64,000 nt of DNA from assembly GCA_016617855.1 (NCBI GenBank), contig JAECUM010017301.1, positions 1 to 64,000 of the forward strand, read 5' to 3'. The stretch comes from Megalonaias nervosa. Its lineage: Eukaryota > Mollusca > Bivalvia > Unionida > Unionidae. The number at the start of each line of letters is the position of its first letter. The first letter of the stretch is position 1. Both the position numbers and the translations under genes were made by a program. The notes below the pieces were generated by a model. The model did not search any database. It was not told where the DNA came from and saw only the letters and a list, made by a program, of their open reading frames with translations. This document shows positions 12,055-24,010 of the stretch, piece by piece.

Positions 12055-13160
12055 GGTCAGTAGTAGTTAATTTTATAAGTCTTGTATACTTCGTACATTT
12101 AAAAAACTTACATGCTGACTTGACAAGAGGCCCACCTTGTTAAGCTTCTCTTGTGTAGTATACATTTATTCTACTGTTACAAAAAAGTAATTCCCTAAAG
12201 CATGGACAAATAAATTCCAAATAGCAGCAGCTTCTGTTTAAAAATGCAAACAAAATTAGAAAACACTAAATTTGTACTTAAATGCCAACCACGTGTTTCA
12301 AGTTCATAAGCAGTAATAGCCCAGTTACAAGGTTGAATATACATTGCACAAATATCAACTAGTTCAATTCTGAATGCATGTGTACAGCAAGGGACTTTCC
12401 ATTTAATTTTAAGGGACTAAATTATTATTTCTGACTATGGTATTTTTTATTTCATTCATCAGAAGGTAATTTTGTTTCAAGTAAAGCAAGGAATGGCATA
12501 GTGTCCTTTTTTATACTACATATTAGAATAAGACAATGGTTTTCAAGCATTTAGCCCCCCTCCCTTAATTCTTAAATATTCTCTCCGAAGAAAGACTTGG
12601 CTTCAGTGGCTGTTCAGCAGAAATCAAGCCAGTGAACTTTGTATGCGTTGTAATAAGATGCTAGCATCAGAAGATGTCAATTTCAGCTTGGGAAAGGTGC
12701 ATTGCTATCACACAAATGACTTCGCATGTTGCACTTAACAGATGTAGCTCAAACTATGGTGCAGTCATTAACAACAGAAATTTTACTGATTGACATTTGA
12801 ATAGTCAATGACTGATGACCACCCACAGAACGACCATGATTTTATGTGTTATTTACAATTGGATATTTCAAAAATCAAGTGATCTTAGTTTCTGTCAAAT
12901 ATATTGGGACAATAACAAAATAAAAAGAAAAAAGTCTTGTCTATTCTGTACATTAAGAAAAGATTAATTGGCTTTTTTACAATATGTTTGCACTTTTACT
13001 CTCTTTAAAGAAATCTGAACAAACTTATGCACTGGCTTGATAAGAAGCACACCATATTCCCCTTTTCTTAAACATTGTAAGTTTATCTTGAAAAGTAATT
13101 CTTAGGATTAGACATTGAAATTAGACTATCATTTTGTTTTTTGTGCACATTTATTGGGTA
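11850..13160. repeat. Diverged direct duplication (about 11850-12480 and 12770-13160)
   Basis: Two blocks share ordered similarity. TCAATCAATGAAGACCACCC (11896-) pairs with GTCAATGACTGATGACCACC (12803-). AAGTCTTGTATACTTCGTAC (12077-) pairs with AAGTCTTGTCTATTCTGTAC (12931-). The 'GACTTGACAAGAGGCCCACC' block (12117-) pairs with 'GGCTTGATAAGAAGCACACC' (13032-). The spacing of about 850-910 bp suggests an old tandem duplication or two copies of one repeat. No coding content. Confidence 0.6.
11991..12052. repeat. (TA)n microsatellite
   Basis: About 30 uninterrupted TA dinucleotides, inside the first copy of the surrounding duplication. Confidence 0.98.
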
Positions 13161-14618
13161 TTATGCATACTTTGAATAAAAGTGACACATAGACTTTTGG
13201 TTTGGTGCCCTATTGAGGAAAGTTCTGGCCCTTTTGAAATTTTGGACCTTTGCCCCCCTCCCAAAAAAAAACAACACTTGACCTGACCTGGCCATGCTCA
13301 CTTGTGCAATATTGTTTCACATTAGTCAAGTCTGAATGCAGTTTTCTTGTAAAATCTTTGATGCCTATTGTTGTCATTCTTTTCACTGCAGAGAATGCAA
13401 TAATACAGAATTTCATATGATACTGAAGGTATATTGCGCAAATTCTGTCTTTTTTTCTCTTGCTTTTTTTTCACAGGAGAGTGATTATTCAGATCTTTTG
13501 AATTATGGCCTTGTGCTTTTACCAGTATGTACTGGTAAATATGTACATTAAGGATTTTACATGATAACTGAAAATAAAATAGAGGATGCAAATGTGATGT
13601 CCTTAGTTGGTAGGAAATTTTAAAGTCATGTGACATTGATCAGGTCCTTGTGATACAGCATGTCAAAGATTGGTCTCTCCTGCTGGCTCATCTATTTACA
13701 CTATTTATCCATTTGCCGAATATTGGTGTAGTCATTTGCAATTTTCTACTTAAATCACTGGCAAGTTTGTAATATTTATGAACTTAAAACAGTGTTGTTT
13801 TGGAGCCCTGGGGTTTGCAAATGGTTTCAAATTCTCACATGTAGCACTGCACAGTAGATGTTCCTGTGCCGGGTCTTTCTCTGGTTTCTTCAGTGTTTTG
13901 GTACAGATTGATACTCATTGATCAGACTAAATTTATCCTGTTCAATCCCGAGATGCATTGCTGGTTGCTCTGACATCTTGACATATAACCGAAGACATAC
14001 GACAGTCATGGCTACTTAAATACATGTATGTACTGATTTTCTTTTATTGATAATGATTTCATCGAACTAGAATTTTAGAATGCTGCTTTGTCAGGTTGGG
14101 TCAGCAATTTGCATCTAAAGTATGGCTACATGCCTGGCTAATAAAGCCCTGACAGAGCTGCCAACCCTCCAAACTTGCAATTAGTGAAAGAGGAATAAAA
14201 ATTAGTGAATTTGAACACAATTAGTGAAAAATTATACCATGACACTAGCTTCATCAACTTTTATGGTCAGTACCGGATTATATGAATATCCCAAAATAAA
14301 AATAAAACACATTATTTACATTCATTACATGTACAAATTTATTTGCAGCCAAATTTACTGATATACCGTATTTCATGTATTTTTTCGTACCCTTTAATAT
14401 TTCGTACACAATCCAGTTATCAAAATAATAATTATTTAAATGTATCATAATTTTCGTACATATCACTTTGTATTATTTGAAAAAAATCATTAAATTATCA
14501 GACATAAAATTTCCACTAAGAAGATTTACGTTTGCAAAAAAGATCGAAAATACCATATTCCTATTTTGTTTTCACAAAACTTAATGATTAATTGTTGGTG
14601 AGAAAATAAAATGATTGA
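13161..14618. other. Intron-like sequence, no gene seen
   Basis: No supportable exon. The stretch 14350-14470 is AT-rich and contains several TTTTCGTAC motifs resembling those at 16240-16385, which may be related repeat sequence. Confidence 0.4.
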
Positions 14619-14626
14619 TGCATAAG

Positions 14627-14867
14627 CATGGGCGCCTGCAGCATAGGTCAAAGGGGGTCATGTGACCCCCCCCCCCGGAAATCATACTGCAATATTTCGA
14701 CAAGTTTAATCATGCAAATGAAGCTGAAAATATGTCACAAGATTCTGTTCAAACCGCTTAGTAAATATTAGCTTTAGTTTCAGACTGCTTACTACACTAA
14801 CTCTCCCTGCCGTGACTGACTGACTCCCCCCTCCCCATTTTTGTAAAAGATCCTGCAGGCGCCCATG
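14627..14867. mobile_element. hAT-like MITE, 241 bp, with perfect 15-bp terminal inverted repeats
   Basis: CATGGGCGCCTGCAG at 14627-14641 is the exact reverse complement of CTGCAGGCGCCCATG at 14853-14867. Immediately outside lie 8-bp near-identical direct repeats, TGCATAAG (14619-14626) and TGCATAAA (14868-14875). Length, TIRs starting with CA and ending with TG, and an 8-bp target duplication fit a non-autonomous hAT-superfamily element. There is no coding capacity. The interior contains a C-run and complementary G/C-rich patches near the ends. Confidence 0.85.
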
Positions 14868-14875
14868 TGCATAAA

Positions 14876-15777
14876 TTCTTATTGTCATTACAATATCTAC
14901 TGGTGTTTATTAACAAATGAACAAAGGACTTCACAGACAATACCTTTAAATATTGTCGTTAATTAGTTCTCCTTATTAAGTCCGTCAGCGTAACAAAACA
15001 CCAAGTGCATTTTAAAACGAGTTCGGAAGCCCTTTGATGTTGTCTTATCCAACAAAAATTACATCTCAGTACATGCTAAAGTGAAGACCACAGACCATTG
15101 GTCAACTAGTCTTATTATTTCATTAGTCATACAAACATAAAATATAAAAACCTTGTCATTTTCCATCATAAATTTGAAAGTCACGTACGCCGTTAAATTG
15201 ATTCGTATATATACATATACTATCTTTTAAGTGCTTGTTCTGTTTTGACTTGGATATAATTAACATTTTATTGCAAATCTATTCTATGATATACCCCACT
15301 ATTATCTTTATTGGCGAGTTCGAATAACAAGTAATGCATATGATCGCTTGTGCTTATAACATCTGCTACATGGACAATGGCTTCAATAGCACATTGACAG
15401 ACTTTCATTTCCCTAAAGAGAGCCTCATTTCCTACTGGCAGCCTCGCTGTTTTGACCTCTTCAGTCGATTCTTGCCCTCAGTCCGGTTTCAACTGGAATA
15501 ACCAAAGCCCTAAGCATGCTTAATTACCGTGTAAATAACACTGTATAGCCATGTGGTTGTTGTGACAATGCACATCATAATTAAAACAAGAATGAACTGT
15601 TGATTTAGCGGTGTTTATTCCTAATAGAATATAGTAGGGTCGTAATACATGAGGATTATCCCACTCGTCTGGTAACCGAAAATAGTCTTTTTTTCTCCTT
15701 GCAATAGCTACAAATCAAAACTACACTGAATAAATACGGTCTTGTACACTGAAAAAATTGTTTGATTGATTTCTCTG

Positions 15778-15778
<1 letters not shown>
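14876..15778. other. Spacer, no gene seen
   Basis: No supportable frame, exon or repeat recognised. Confidence 0.45.
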
Positions 15779-15812
<34 letters not shown>

Positions 15813-15830
15813 CACACACGCGCGCGCGCA
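15779..15830. repeat. (CA)n/(CG)n microsatellite
   Basis: A CA run of about 16 units, then TGCACACACG and a short CG run. Confidence 0.95.
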
Positions 15831-16239
15831 TTAACTTAAACATTGATTTCAAGTTCTTTATTTTTTATTGCAATTTGATAATGAGATTATTGTTGCGGTA
15901 AAAATACAACTTGCACTTAATTTCTTGACGATGTGGGGTCGTATCGTTGCATACAATTTGCCAATAAATAATACCCATAACTTATACATGTTCAAACCAT
16001 CTTGATCATTTTGCCAATATTACACAACATAACAGCAACATATGTTCTAAATGCAGACGAGCTTGCAGAATGAGACATAATCCTCTCTCTCTCTCTCTCG
16101 TTCACTAATAACAACAGTACTTTTAATTTATTGTAATTTAGATTCTTGAACTGAGAGCAGAATGAAACAGAAAATATACGTTTACTTTGTACGTTTGTAC
16201 CGTTAGGTTGTCGAGTAGCGTGTGTACCGTAGAACTTGT

Positions 16240-16385
16240 TTTGGTACGATCCCTTTATTTTTAGTACACGGTCAGTACCACCAAATGATAATTATTTATT
16301 TTACTTATAATTTTTCGTACACTGAATTAATAATTATTTTTTCGTGTACGAAAAATTACATAAAATACGATACGCAAACTTCACA
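16240..16385. repeat. AT-rich stretch with inverted TTTTTCGTAC motifs
   Basis: TAATTTTTCGTACAC (around 16308) and GTGTACGAAAAATTA (around 16344) are exact reverse complements about 25 bp apart. They form a potential hairpin, with additional TACG-containing copies either side. Related motifs occur at 14380-14460. It could be a remnant of an inverted-repeat element; no boundaries can be set. Confidence 0.55.
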
Positions 16386-16439
16386 CTATTTGTCATAGTA
16401 TGATGCTGTAGCAGACTTCCTCATTTGGGCGTAAATAAA

Positions 16440-18505
16440 ATTGGTAAATTTGTTTTCAAGACAGTTCAGGCTCTTGCTTGCTGTTTAATCTTGGTGACTA
16501 AAATTGTTGCAGATTTTCAGCACCTAAGGAGGCACTAAAATTTGTCTTGTCTTTCTGAACAATAGGAAATGCTCTTGTACTGTCACCATTGCTGATCTCC
16601 AGCTGAGAAAGCCAGATTATATTCAACAAGAAAACTCACAATGCTTTAGTATTGGTAGCTTGCGGGACTTGAGTACGTTGTTCCAGGGTTGAAATCTGCT
16701 GTGGGTGCGCTTAATCTTCCCAATATCTATATGCTTTTTGCTAGCAGTGTGCTTTTTCACATCGTTCTGCCACATGCTCACATATATATTATTATATAGT
16801 ACATGTAGTACATGCATATGTATGACAGGTAAATTGTAAACAATGATAGGATCTCCTGTGTACATTCCCAGTTCTAAAATTCATGGCATGCTACTGTGCG
16901 AAAAGATGAATTTACATCGATGTTTGATGGCTGAATGCAAGGCCAATTGTTGGTGTACTGCAATCTGTACTTAACTTTTTGTGGAATACATATCTTTTCC
17001 CTTGGAGGTGAAACATTTAAACTCTAGTGTAGCTTAATTACAAAATAGGTGATGAAACTTTGAACAATTAATGTGTTGTGGTGTCGGCCCATGCTTGACA
17101 AAATACAAATTCATGCACATTACGATATATGCCAATCTTTCAGAATCTCAAAAATTCCTACACTCGAAAAAGCTGTCTTCATTTAGTGTTTGTTTTTAAA
17201 CAATTACTGTTTGTTTTAAAACAATTACAGTTGCTATGGGTATGTTCATATGCCATTTTAAAAAAAGTCAGTTGGGCCCCTGTTTTCTTCACAAACATTT
17301 GTAAAACTTAAACTGTTCTTAATATAGATTATATGCTTTACAATGCTTGCTACAGGACAAACTGTAACAATTGGATATAGTTCTACTAACATCACGACTA
17401 GCAATATGAAGCTGTTATTGGCATCACTGACCACTGCTGCTATTTTTACTAGCACTTAATGGGGTAAAGTTATTTTATTCCTGATTTAAGCCAATTGAGA
17501 ATTCGGGAATTCAGGATTTTTTTTATGCGGCACAAATCCACGAATCATTAATCAGGCCATGGTAAATTTGTTTGGTAGACAGTTCAACAAGAAAACTCAC
17601 AATGCTTTAGTATTGGTAGCTTGCAGGACTTGAGGTTGTTCCAGGGTTGAAATCTGCTGTGGGTGCTCTTAATCTTCCCAATATCTATATGCTTTTTGCT
17701 AGCAGTGTACTTTTTCACATCGTTCTGCCACATGCCCACATTTATATTATTATATATTACATGTAGTACTTACATCTGTATGACAGGTAAATTGTGAGCA
17801 ACGATATGATCCCCTGTGTACATTCCCAGTTCTAAAATTCACGGCATGCTACTGTGTGAAACGATGAATTTACATCGATGTTTGATGGCTGAATGCAAGG
17901 CTAATTTTTGGTGTACTACAATCTGTACTTCACTTTTAAATTTGTGGAATACATTTTTTCCCTTTGGAGGTGAAAACATTTTAACCCTGGTATAGCTTAA
18001 TTGCGAAATAGAAGATGAAACTTCGAACAATTAATGACAATAGGTGTCGGTGCATATGTGGCAAAATATGAATTCATGCAAATTACGATATATGCCAATC
18101 TTTCAGTATCTCAAAAATTCCTACATTTGAAAAAGCTGTCTTCATTTAGTGTTTGTTTTAAAACAATTACAGTTGCTATGTGTATGTTCATGTGCCATTC
18201 TTTTTTTTTAAGTCAGTTGGGCCCCCATTTCTTCATGAACAGTTGTAAAACTTCTGTTCTAAATATAGATTATATACTTTACAATGGTTGCTACAGGGCA
18301 AACTGTAACAATTGGATATAGTTCTACTAACGTCACTACTAGCAATATGGAGCTGTTATTGGCAACACTGACCACTGCTGCTATTTTGACAAGCACTTAA
18401 TGGGATAAATTTATTTTATTCCTGATTTAAGCCGATTGAGAATTTGGGAATTCGGGAGTTTTTTTCATGTGGCATGAATCCATGAATCGCTATCGAGTCG
18501 TGACA
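16440..18505. repeat. Tandem duplication of a roughly 0.96-kb unit
   Basis: The sequence from about 16622 to 17555 recurs from about 17583 to 18500 at an offset near 961 bp with high similarity, including CAACAAGAAAACTCACAATG at both starts. A short piece GGTAAATTTGTTT..AGACAGTTCA precedes each copy (16443 and 17561). In the first copy about 155 bp separates it from the CAACAAG sequence, so copy 1 has gained an insertion or copy 2 lost one. No conserved long frame spans both copies; the unit appears non-coding. Confidence 0.9.
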
Positions 18506-19288
18506 TTCATACCAAAATTGTGATGGTTGGCAGGTCTGCCTTGATATTTAATTTGAAAAACAAACAATATTCTGTTGATCATGCATACAAATGAAAAGCA
18601 TCTGTTGCAGTTTGATAATCAGCAGATAAACAGTCTTTCTCAGATGGCCTACCTACAAGTATTTAGTTATTAATACATGTAATTAGCCTTGAAAGCTGGG
18701 TCTTTTGTATGGTACAAGGACCTCTGATTAATTTTCCGTCAGTTCTAATCTGTGTCTGCATGCATGTCAAGTGTTTTTTCGATCTTGTGTGCCCTTGTGA
18801 CATTTTCAGGTCCTTGTTGCAGTACCTTTGACAACCTTAATTATTCTGTTGCAGCATATGGCAAGAATTAGCAGCTAAAACTTATTTCCATGTTTCAAAT
18901 GAGTTTCGGTTTTATGGGGTATTTTTAAGCGTAAATTTGAAATTTGGGGGAAAAATTTATTTTGGTATACTATGTGTGGTTGGAAGTCATTCTGAAAGGA
19001 TTAAATTGATTATAGACTAAAGCATAAAGCATAGTAAATTTGGCTTTCAGTGTTTAAAGTTTGTCAGGATGTCTAAAATGCCAAAATCTAAGCAATGTAA
19101 ATATCACATGAAATTAAATGAGGGACTGACAGGAATTTCAATGATTAGAATCAGGTTCAAAGGATATGAGTATATTTATTCTTCCCTTCCAGTAAAGCTG
19201 ATTTTAAAATCTACTGTGGTGGCAAGAATAACAATATGTATCATACAGCATATTAATTGCAGCAATAAATATGCATTAATGAAATCAT
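18506..19288. other. Spacer, no gene seen
   Basis: An open frame starting 19069 runs into the 21-bp repeats downstream but has no recognisable domain. I do not call it a gene. Confidence 0.4.
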
Positions 19289-19290
19289 TT

Positions 19291-19376
19291 GTTCATGCAA
19301 ACTTCATTAATGTTCATGGAAACTTCATTAATGTTCATGGAAACTTCATTAATGTTCATGGAAACTTCATTAATGT
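19291..19376. repeat. Minisatellite, 21-bp unit, four copies
   Basis: The unit GTTCATGGAAACTTCATTAAT repeats about four times. Because 21 is a multiple of three, the repeats stay open and read as repeated FINVHGN; this is a by-product of period, not evidence of a protein. Confidence 0.9.
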
Positions 19377-19734
19377 GGATAAAGATAATGCATGCTAAGA
19401 TGCTGCTTGCTACCCTTATAGCCAAACATGTTTACAGTAGCAGATCATTTTTCAGATTTGGTGAAAAGAATGTGATACAAAAGTTCTCATGCAAATGGAT
19501 GAAAACTACTTATATAGTGACCCAAGCTTTGGATCCACATTGAGATAAGAAAGTCTAACTTCTCTGTTCTGTTACATGTATTTTGGGATTGTGCCTTGCT
19601 TCAGTTAAGATGATCCTTTCAGAAACTCATCTTGTACAAAAAAATTGCTTTAAAGATTTGTAGCACTTATTGCATGCTTTATAATTTTCTCACTTGATCA
19701 AACATGGAATATAGGCTTATGTTTTGAGATCTTC

Positions 19735-21170
19735 ATCGTCATCATCATCATCAATCCCTTAACCCCAAGAGGTCGTTGGGGCACCACAGTTGACTTTACA
19801 ACCAATTCTCTCCATCTTTCCCTGTTCTCTACTGCCCTTTGGAAATCTCTGAATCCCATGCCTGTCCACTCATCAATGTTGCCTTCCTGCCTCTTTTTGT
19901 GTCTGCTTTTTCTTCTGCACCCTCGCACTGTGCCTTGCAAGATTGTTTTTGCCAATCCAGATGATCTTGAAACATGACTGTACCACTTTAGTTTGTGCTT
20001 TTTCACAGTGGTCAACAGGTCTTTATAGGATCTGATGGCTCGTTAGATCCTTTTGTGGACTTTTTTGTTGGTTACATGGTCACTGTATGGAGATGCACAA
20101 GATCTTGCAGTAGCATCTCATTTCGAAGGTTTGAATCCCTCTTTATAGATCTGATGTGAACATCCATGTTTCACAAGCATACAGAAAGATGGATATGACA
20201 ATCAAGCGCATCAGCCTTATTTTGGAACCAAAAGCAATGTTGGTATCTTTCCATCTTGGTCTCAACCTTGTTATTGCTGCTGTTGTCTGTGCAATCATGC
20301 AAAGTAGTTCTGGTTTGAAGCCCTCATCTGTGATAATTGATCCCAAGTCTTGAATCTTGTGGGTCTTTCCAGCTTCTATCCACTGACCTTTATTTCTGCA
20401 CTGATACCATTGGTGTTGTTTGTCATCAGTTTGGTTTTTTCAGCACTAATCTTTAAAATGTATGTTGTGGAGGTTGTTTCGAGGCGCTCAACCAAGTCAG
20501 CCAGTTCTTTTAATCTCCTGCTAAACCATCAATCTCATCTGCGATGCGAAGGTTGATGATTGTGCTTCCTCTGATTCTGACAGTGCCCTTGTGGTCATGC
20601 AAGGCATCCTCCATGATCCTTTCCAGGAAAATGTTGAAGAGTGTAGGTGACAGTATACATCCCTGTTTGACTCTGACTGTCATTCAAAACCAATCTCCTC
20701 TGCTGCCTTTGATGAGGACAGCACTGGTGGCTTTGTCATAGAGGTGCTCAACAACCTGCACCAGGTTTGAGCTGATGTTGTACTTTCTCATAGTTCCCGA
20801 TAAGGCTGCATGCCATACCCAATCAAAGGCCTTTTTGAACTTTATAAAGACTTGGTACAGATTCTGTTGATGCTGAAAATATTTCTTGCAAAGGAGTCTG
20901 AGATGGAGATTTGTTCTTTGGTGCTCCTTCCTGCTCGGAAGCCTGCCTGCTCTTCAGCAATAATTTTCTGTGCTTGAGGCTTTGTCTGTTGAGAATTATA
21001 TTCAGCATGACTTTGCTCTGGTGACTGATCAAACTAATGGTTCTTTAGTTTTGGAATAACTGTAGGTTTCCTGTCTTGGGGAGCATGGTTATCGGGGATT
21101 GAGACCATGTGGTGGACCATTCTACTGTCTGCCATATCTTGTTGCAGATTGTTGTTGAGGTCTTGGGTAT
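19735..21170 (-). mobile_element. RTE-like non-LTR retrotransposon, 3' part of reverse transcriptase to tail
   Basis: Minus-strand reading, in broken frames, gives RT blocks in order. An 'EEQAGFR'-equivalent region reads as SRQASEQEG (about 20930). A KQGCILSPTLFNIFLERIM block lies near 20650. The palm motif is degraded to IADEIDGLAG where FADD-type is expected (about 20522-20549). A conserved C-terminal section follows (RLMRLIVISIFLYACETW near 20170-20220) and the terminal 'LKWYSHVSRSSGLAKTILQG' region at about 19930-19985. The element ends in a GAT-type simple repeat (CATCATCATC on + at 19738-19753), the usual tail of RTE-clade LINEs. The altered catalytic motif and frameshifts mean it is inactive. 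Upstream parts (endonuclease) are missing. Confidence 0.85.
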
Positions 21171-21404
21171 AGATTAATGAGATGAATTTGCATCTGAGTG
21201 GATGATGTTATTACCAATATGGAGACTAATTTTTTCACCCACTTTAAATCATATTTTGTTTAATTTATTTAAAACATGACAGATACCAATATATGTGAGA
21301 TTTATGCATATTAATGAGTGATCTTGATCTGGTTGGTTCAGCTTATACCACACTATAGGCAATATTTCTGACCTGTATTTTAAGTTTTCTCTCAAGAAGG
21401 CATT
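21171..21404. other. Spacer beyond the RTE-like fragment
   Basis: No feature recognised. It contains AATGAGATGAATTTGCATCTGAGTGG, part of a dispersed motif also seen near 48300-48340. Confidence 0.35.
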
Positions 21405-21891
21405 ATTGTTCACATAAAGTATTCCCTGTGGTATCAGTAATGCAACAAGTGCTATTCCTTTATTTACTATTAATTATTCAGCTATGCATCTAAGATTGAA
21501 TGAATACACTTCTGTCTTCTACTGTAACAACAAAACTAATCTTAACCCCTACTTATAATCTTCAAACTCTACTGCCCGCAGTCTTTATGACCCTGCAGCT
21601 CATCTTGAATCATGACCTGATATGCTTCAGTATTAGCTTGGGCCTTGGGCATAATGACAAGAAATATGTTACGGTGTCCCAGATGAACTTCTTGCAGAAT
21701 TTTCCCCGAGTTTCTGGGCTCATGTTGACCTCTCTGACAGGGGCTCATTTTAATTTAAAAGTTTCACTTGGTTACACTTTTCAAGGTACTGTCTTAATTT
21801 GTCTTAGCCATTGGCAGCAGTTGCATATTAGTATACCCTCTGTTGTTTTCATATTTCTTCTACATGCCACAACCCCATCCATTAAAAAGCT

Positions 21892-22183
21892 GACCGCTTC
21901 AGTGGCGTAAGTTGTTAAAGTGCCCACCTCTGATACGGGATGTCTTGGGTTCAGACCCCAGCTAAGTCATACCAAAGTCTTGTAAAAAATGGTACTAGCA
22001 GCCGCCTTGTTAGGCACTCAGTATTAGTAGATTAGTATTAAGTTGCTCAGCCTGGTGTCAGGATGATGTTAATGAGTGGGAGATGATGTTTCATGTCTGC
22101 ATCATGGTGCCCCAGTGCTAGACATCACTATAAATATGACTAAAACAAAATGAAAAGCTATGTTAGAAACCCAAATCACACAC
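21892..22183 (+). mobile_element. SINE family 2, copy 1 (full length, tRNA-derived)
   Basis: The head has a polymerase III A-box-like stretch TGGCGTAAGTTGTTAAAG and a B box GGGTTCAGACCCC, then the family body (GTCATACCAAAGTCTTG, CTGGTGTCAGGATGATG, GTGCTAGACATCACTATAAA) and a tail AAATCACACACA. Direct repeats ATTAAAAAGCT (21881-21891) and ATTATAAAGCT (22184-22194) flank it. It is inserted inside the Gypsy-type relic. Confidence 0.9.
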
Positions 22184-22558
22184 ATTATAAAGCTTCTTTT
22201 ATAGCCACTTCCTCTGCCTCGAAATGGATGAGACTAAGTTTTCAGAGAAGCAACTTCACTCTTCAGAAACTCAACTCTTTCACTTGAGATTTGAATCTTG
22301 TCATTGCTCCAAATATGGTTCATTGTTTGTATCGAATTTGGTCCATACAGATTTTCATTACATTCCACATATTTTAAAATGCCTATTCAAAAGATTTGTG
22401 ATCACTTATAACAATCTTGTTAGCCCACACCTCAATTCTTGCATGAAATGTTCCATTAACAGTTTGTCATATTTATTCTGACCCCCTTGGGCTAGGCAGG
22501 CCAGGTGCTGCATTGCATTTCCATATTTGTCCACACTTTCAGTATTCAGTTGCTTCTT

Positions 22559-22855
22559 TCAAAATAATTCAAAAACAAAATATTCTTGGCAAATCTTCCA
22601 GGCAATGAATTTCTTTAAAGTTTCTTTAAGTGCATCAGAAGATGATTTTTCTTCTTCGTTATGGTCTTGAAAATAGTCTGCCACCTGGCCTCTTTGCAAT
22701 GCTGTAACATCTCCAGGTCTAGCAATAATCCACCTGTTTGCTGTGAATATCCTCTCAAATCTTGTATGCCAGCTTTCAAAGTCATTGTTCATTTTTACAT
22801 AAACATTTGGAGGTGTTATTGTTGATTGTTTCAGCTCCATTTTGTTGGAGTACAA
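22559..22855 (-). pseudogene. Gag-like fragment of Gypsy-type element
   Basis: A 98-codon minus-strand frame containing 'NDFESWHTRFERIFTANRW' and, further on, 'GQVADYFQDHNEEE' and 'LKETLKKFI'. The W..RFER...ANRW pattern followed by an acidic DYF helix is reminiscent of metazoan Ty3/Gypsy gag N-terminal domains. It lies about 80 bp downstream of a primer-binding site on the same strand, which supports the call. It ends early; no zinc knuckle or protease follows. Confidence 0.6.
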
Positions 22856-22937
22856 TTTACTACTATTTCATCTGTTCTTTTTGCTTTCTTTTAATCTTCC
22901 CATTGTCCACCAAAGAGAATCATTTTGAGCTGTTTAC

Positions 22938-22955
22938 ATCCCACTTCTGACACCA
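22938..22955 (-). promoter_or_regulatory. Retroelement primer-binding site, tRNA-Leu type
   Basis: On the minus strand this reads TGGTGTCAGAAGTGGGAT. It complements the 3' end of a metazoan leucine tRNA (…ATCCCACTCCTGACACCA) with a single mismatch over 18 nt. Position between LTR-like repeat and gag fragment is as expected. Confidence 0.8.
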
Positions 22956-23150
22956 GTAATATCTGGAAGGGTTATTGTTCACATTTGTTTATTCCCAGTA
23001 GCATCAGTAACATGAGTATAACCTTATGCCTTTATATACTTTTACACAGCTATGCATCTCACTTCTGTCTCCTACATTCAGAACTGATCAAAACCCCTGC
23101 TATCTTCAAGCTGTACTGCTGCCCCAATTCCTTTTGACCCTGCAGTCTCC

Positions 23151-24005
23151 TATGTTTATCTCATCTCTCATGTTAATAAAGCACGTGTTTGTATGCCGAC
23201 CATAAACTGGAACATACTAGATACTATGCTCATGACTTTCATTGTTTCCCTACAGTCAGAACTTTTATTCCTGTATCTTATTCATCCTTACTGTCACTTT
23301 GTATATTCATAATCCATGCAACTGCCTTTTTGATATACTTCTTTATTTACCTACTTAATGTCCAAAAATAGACAAGTATTTACTTATATTTTTGTAAATT
23401 TTGTTGCTGTTATAATTCAGATAGGATTAAAAATGAACTTTCTAGAGAATTTTAGAAATGAACCAAAAACATTTATCTTTCAGAAAAGAATGTTTTATGG
23501 AAAAGCAAATATTATTAATATTTACATAAATAATAGTCATAAAATATCAACAAGACCAACACACTGGCTAATAATTTAATGGAAATGCATGTAGATAGAG
23601 AGTTGTACATGGGTGTTCATTCCAAACATGATTTCTAAGCCTTGGTAAGTAAAGGATATAACTTAGTTTACTAGTTTCCTAAAATTCGTTTGGATTGAGA
23701 AAAGATGTAGGATTGTATTTATTATAGTGACAAATAAAATACTGATTTTTTTGACAGAATCACATAGTAATGTAGCTAAATGACTTTGAAATACATTCAT
23801 AATTCTTGGTCATGATTCCTTTCCTTTCTTAAAGTAAAGATGTCATCTATTATGTTTGAGGTGTTATTATATGTGTTGCATATTGAACAGTTATGATTTG
23901 TTTTATTATCATAAATAATACAGTAGTTATGTAATTTATATGTGCAATAAGCTGTTAAGATAGACCACACATAGTGTACTTGATACCAACTATAACTCTC
24001 ATCCA
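23151..24005. other. Intron-like sequence, no feature seen
   Basis: AT-rich, with short frames only; nothing supportable. Confidence 0.4.
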
Positions 24006-24010
24006 GATAG

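Larger units (their letters stand above)
21405..23150 (-). mobile_element. Ty3/Gypsy-type LTR element relic with tRNA-Leu primer site
   Basis: Two direct repeats, about 21405-21605 and 22968-23150, share ordered blocks (TTATTGTTCAC, ATCAGTAA, CAGCTATGCATCT, TTCAA/CT..TACTGC and GACCCTGCAG). They sit where the 3' and 5' LTRs of a minus-strand element would be. Next to the right-hand repeat is a primer-binding site, and downstream on the minus strand is a gag-like frame (22559-22855). The pol region is missing: only about 1.3 kb lies between the repeats, and it also hosts a SINE (21892-22183). The arrangement LTR-PBS-gag is diagnostic of an LTR retroelement. Exact LTR borders could not be set. 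Confidence 0.65.

Noticed and set aside
19069..19398. 109-codon frame with NFINVHG repeats
   Set aside because: Its end is a 21-bp minisatellite and its start shows no domain or conserved features.
21500..21910. 136-codon frame, the longest in its area
   Set aside because: It overlaps an LTR-like repeat and runs into a SINE; the peptide is low in charged residues and has no recognisable motif.
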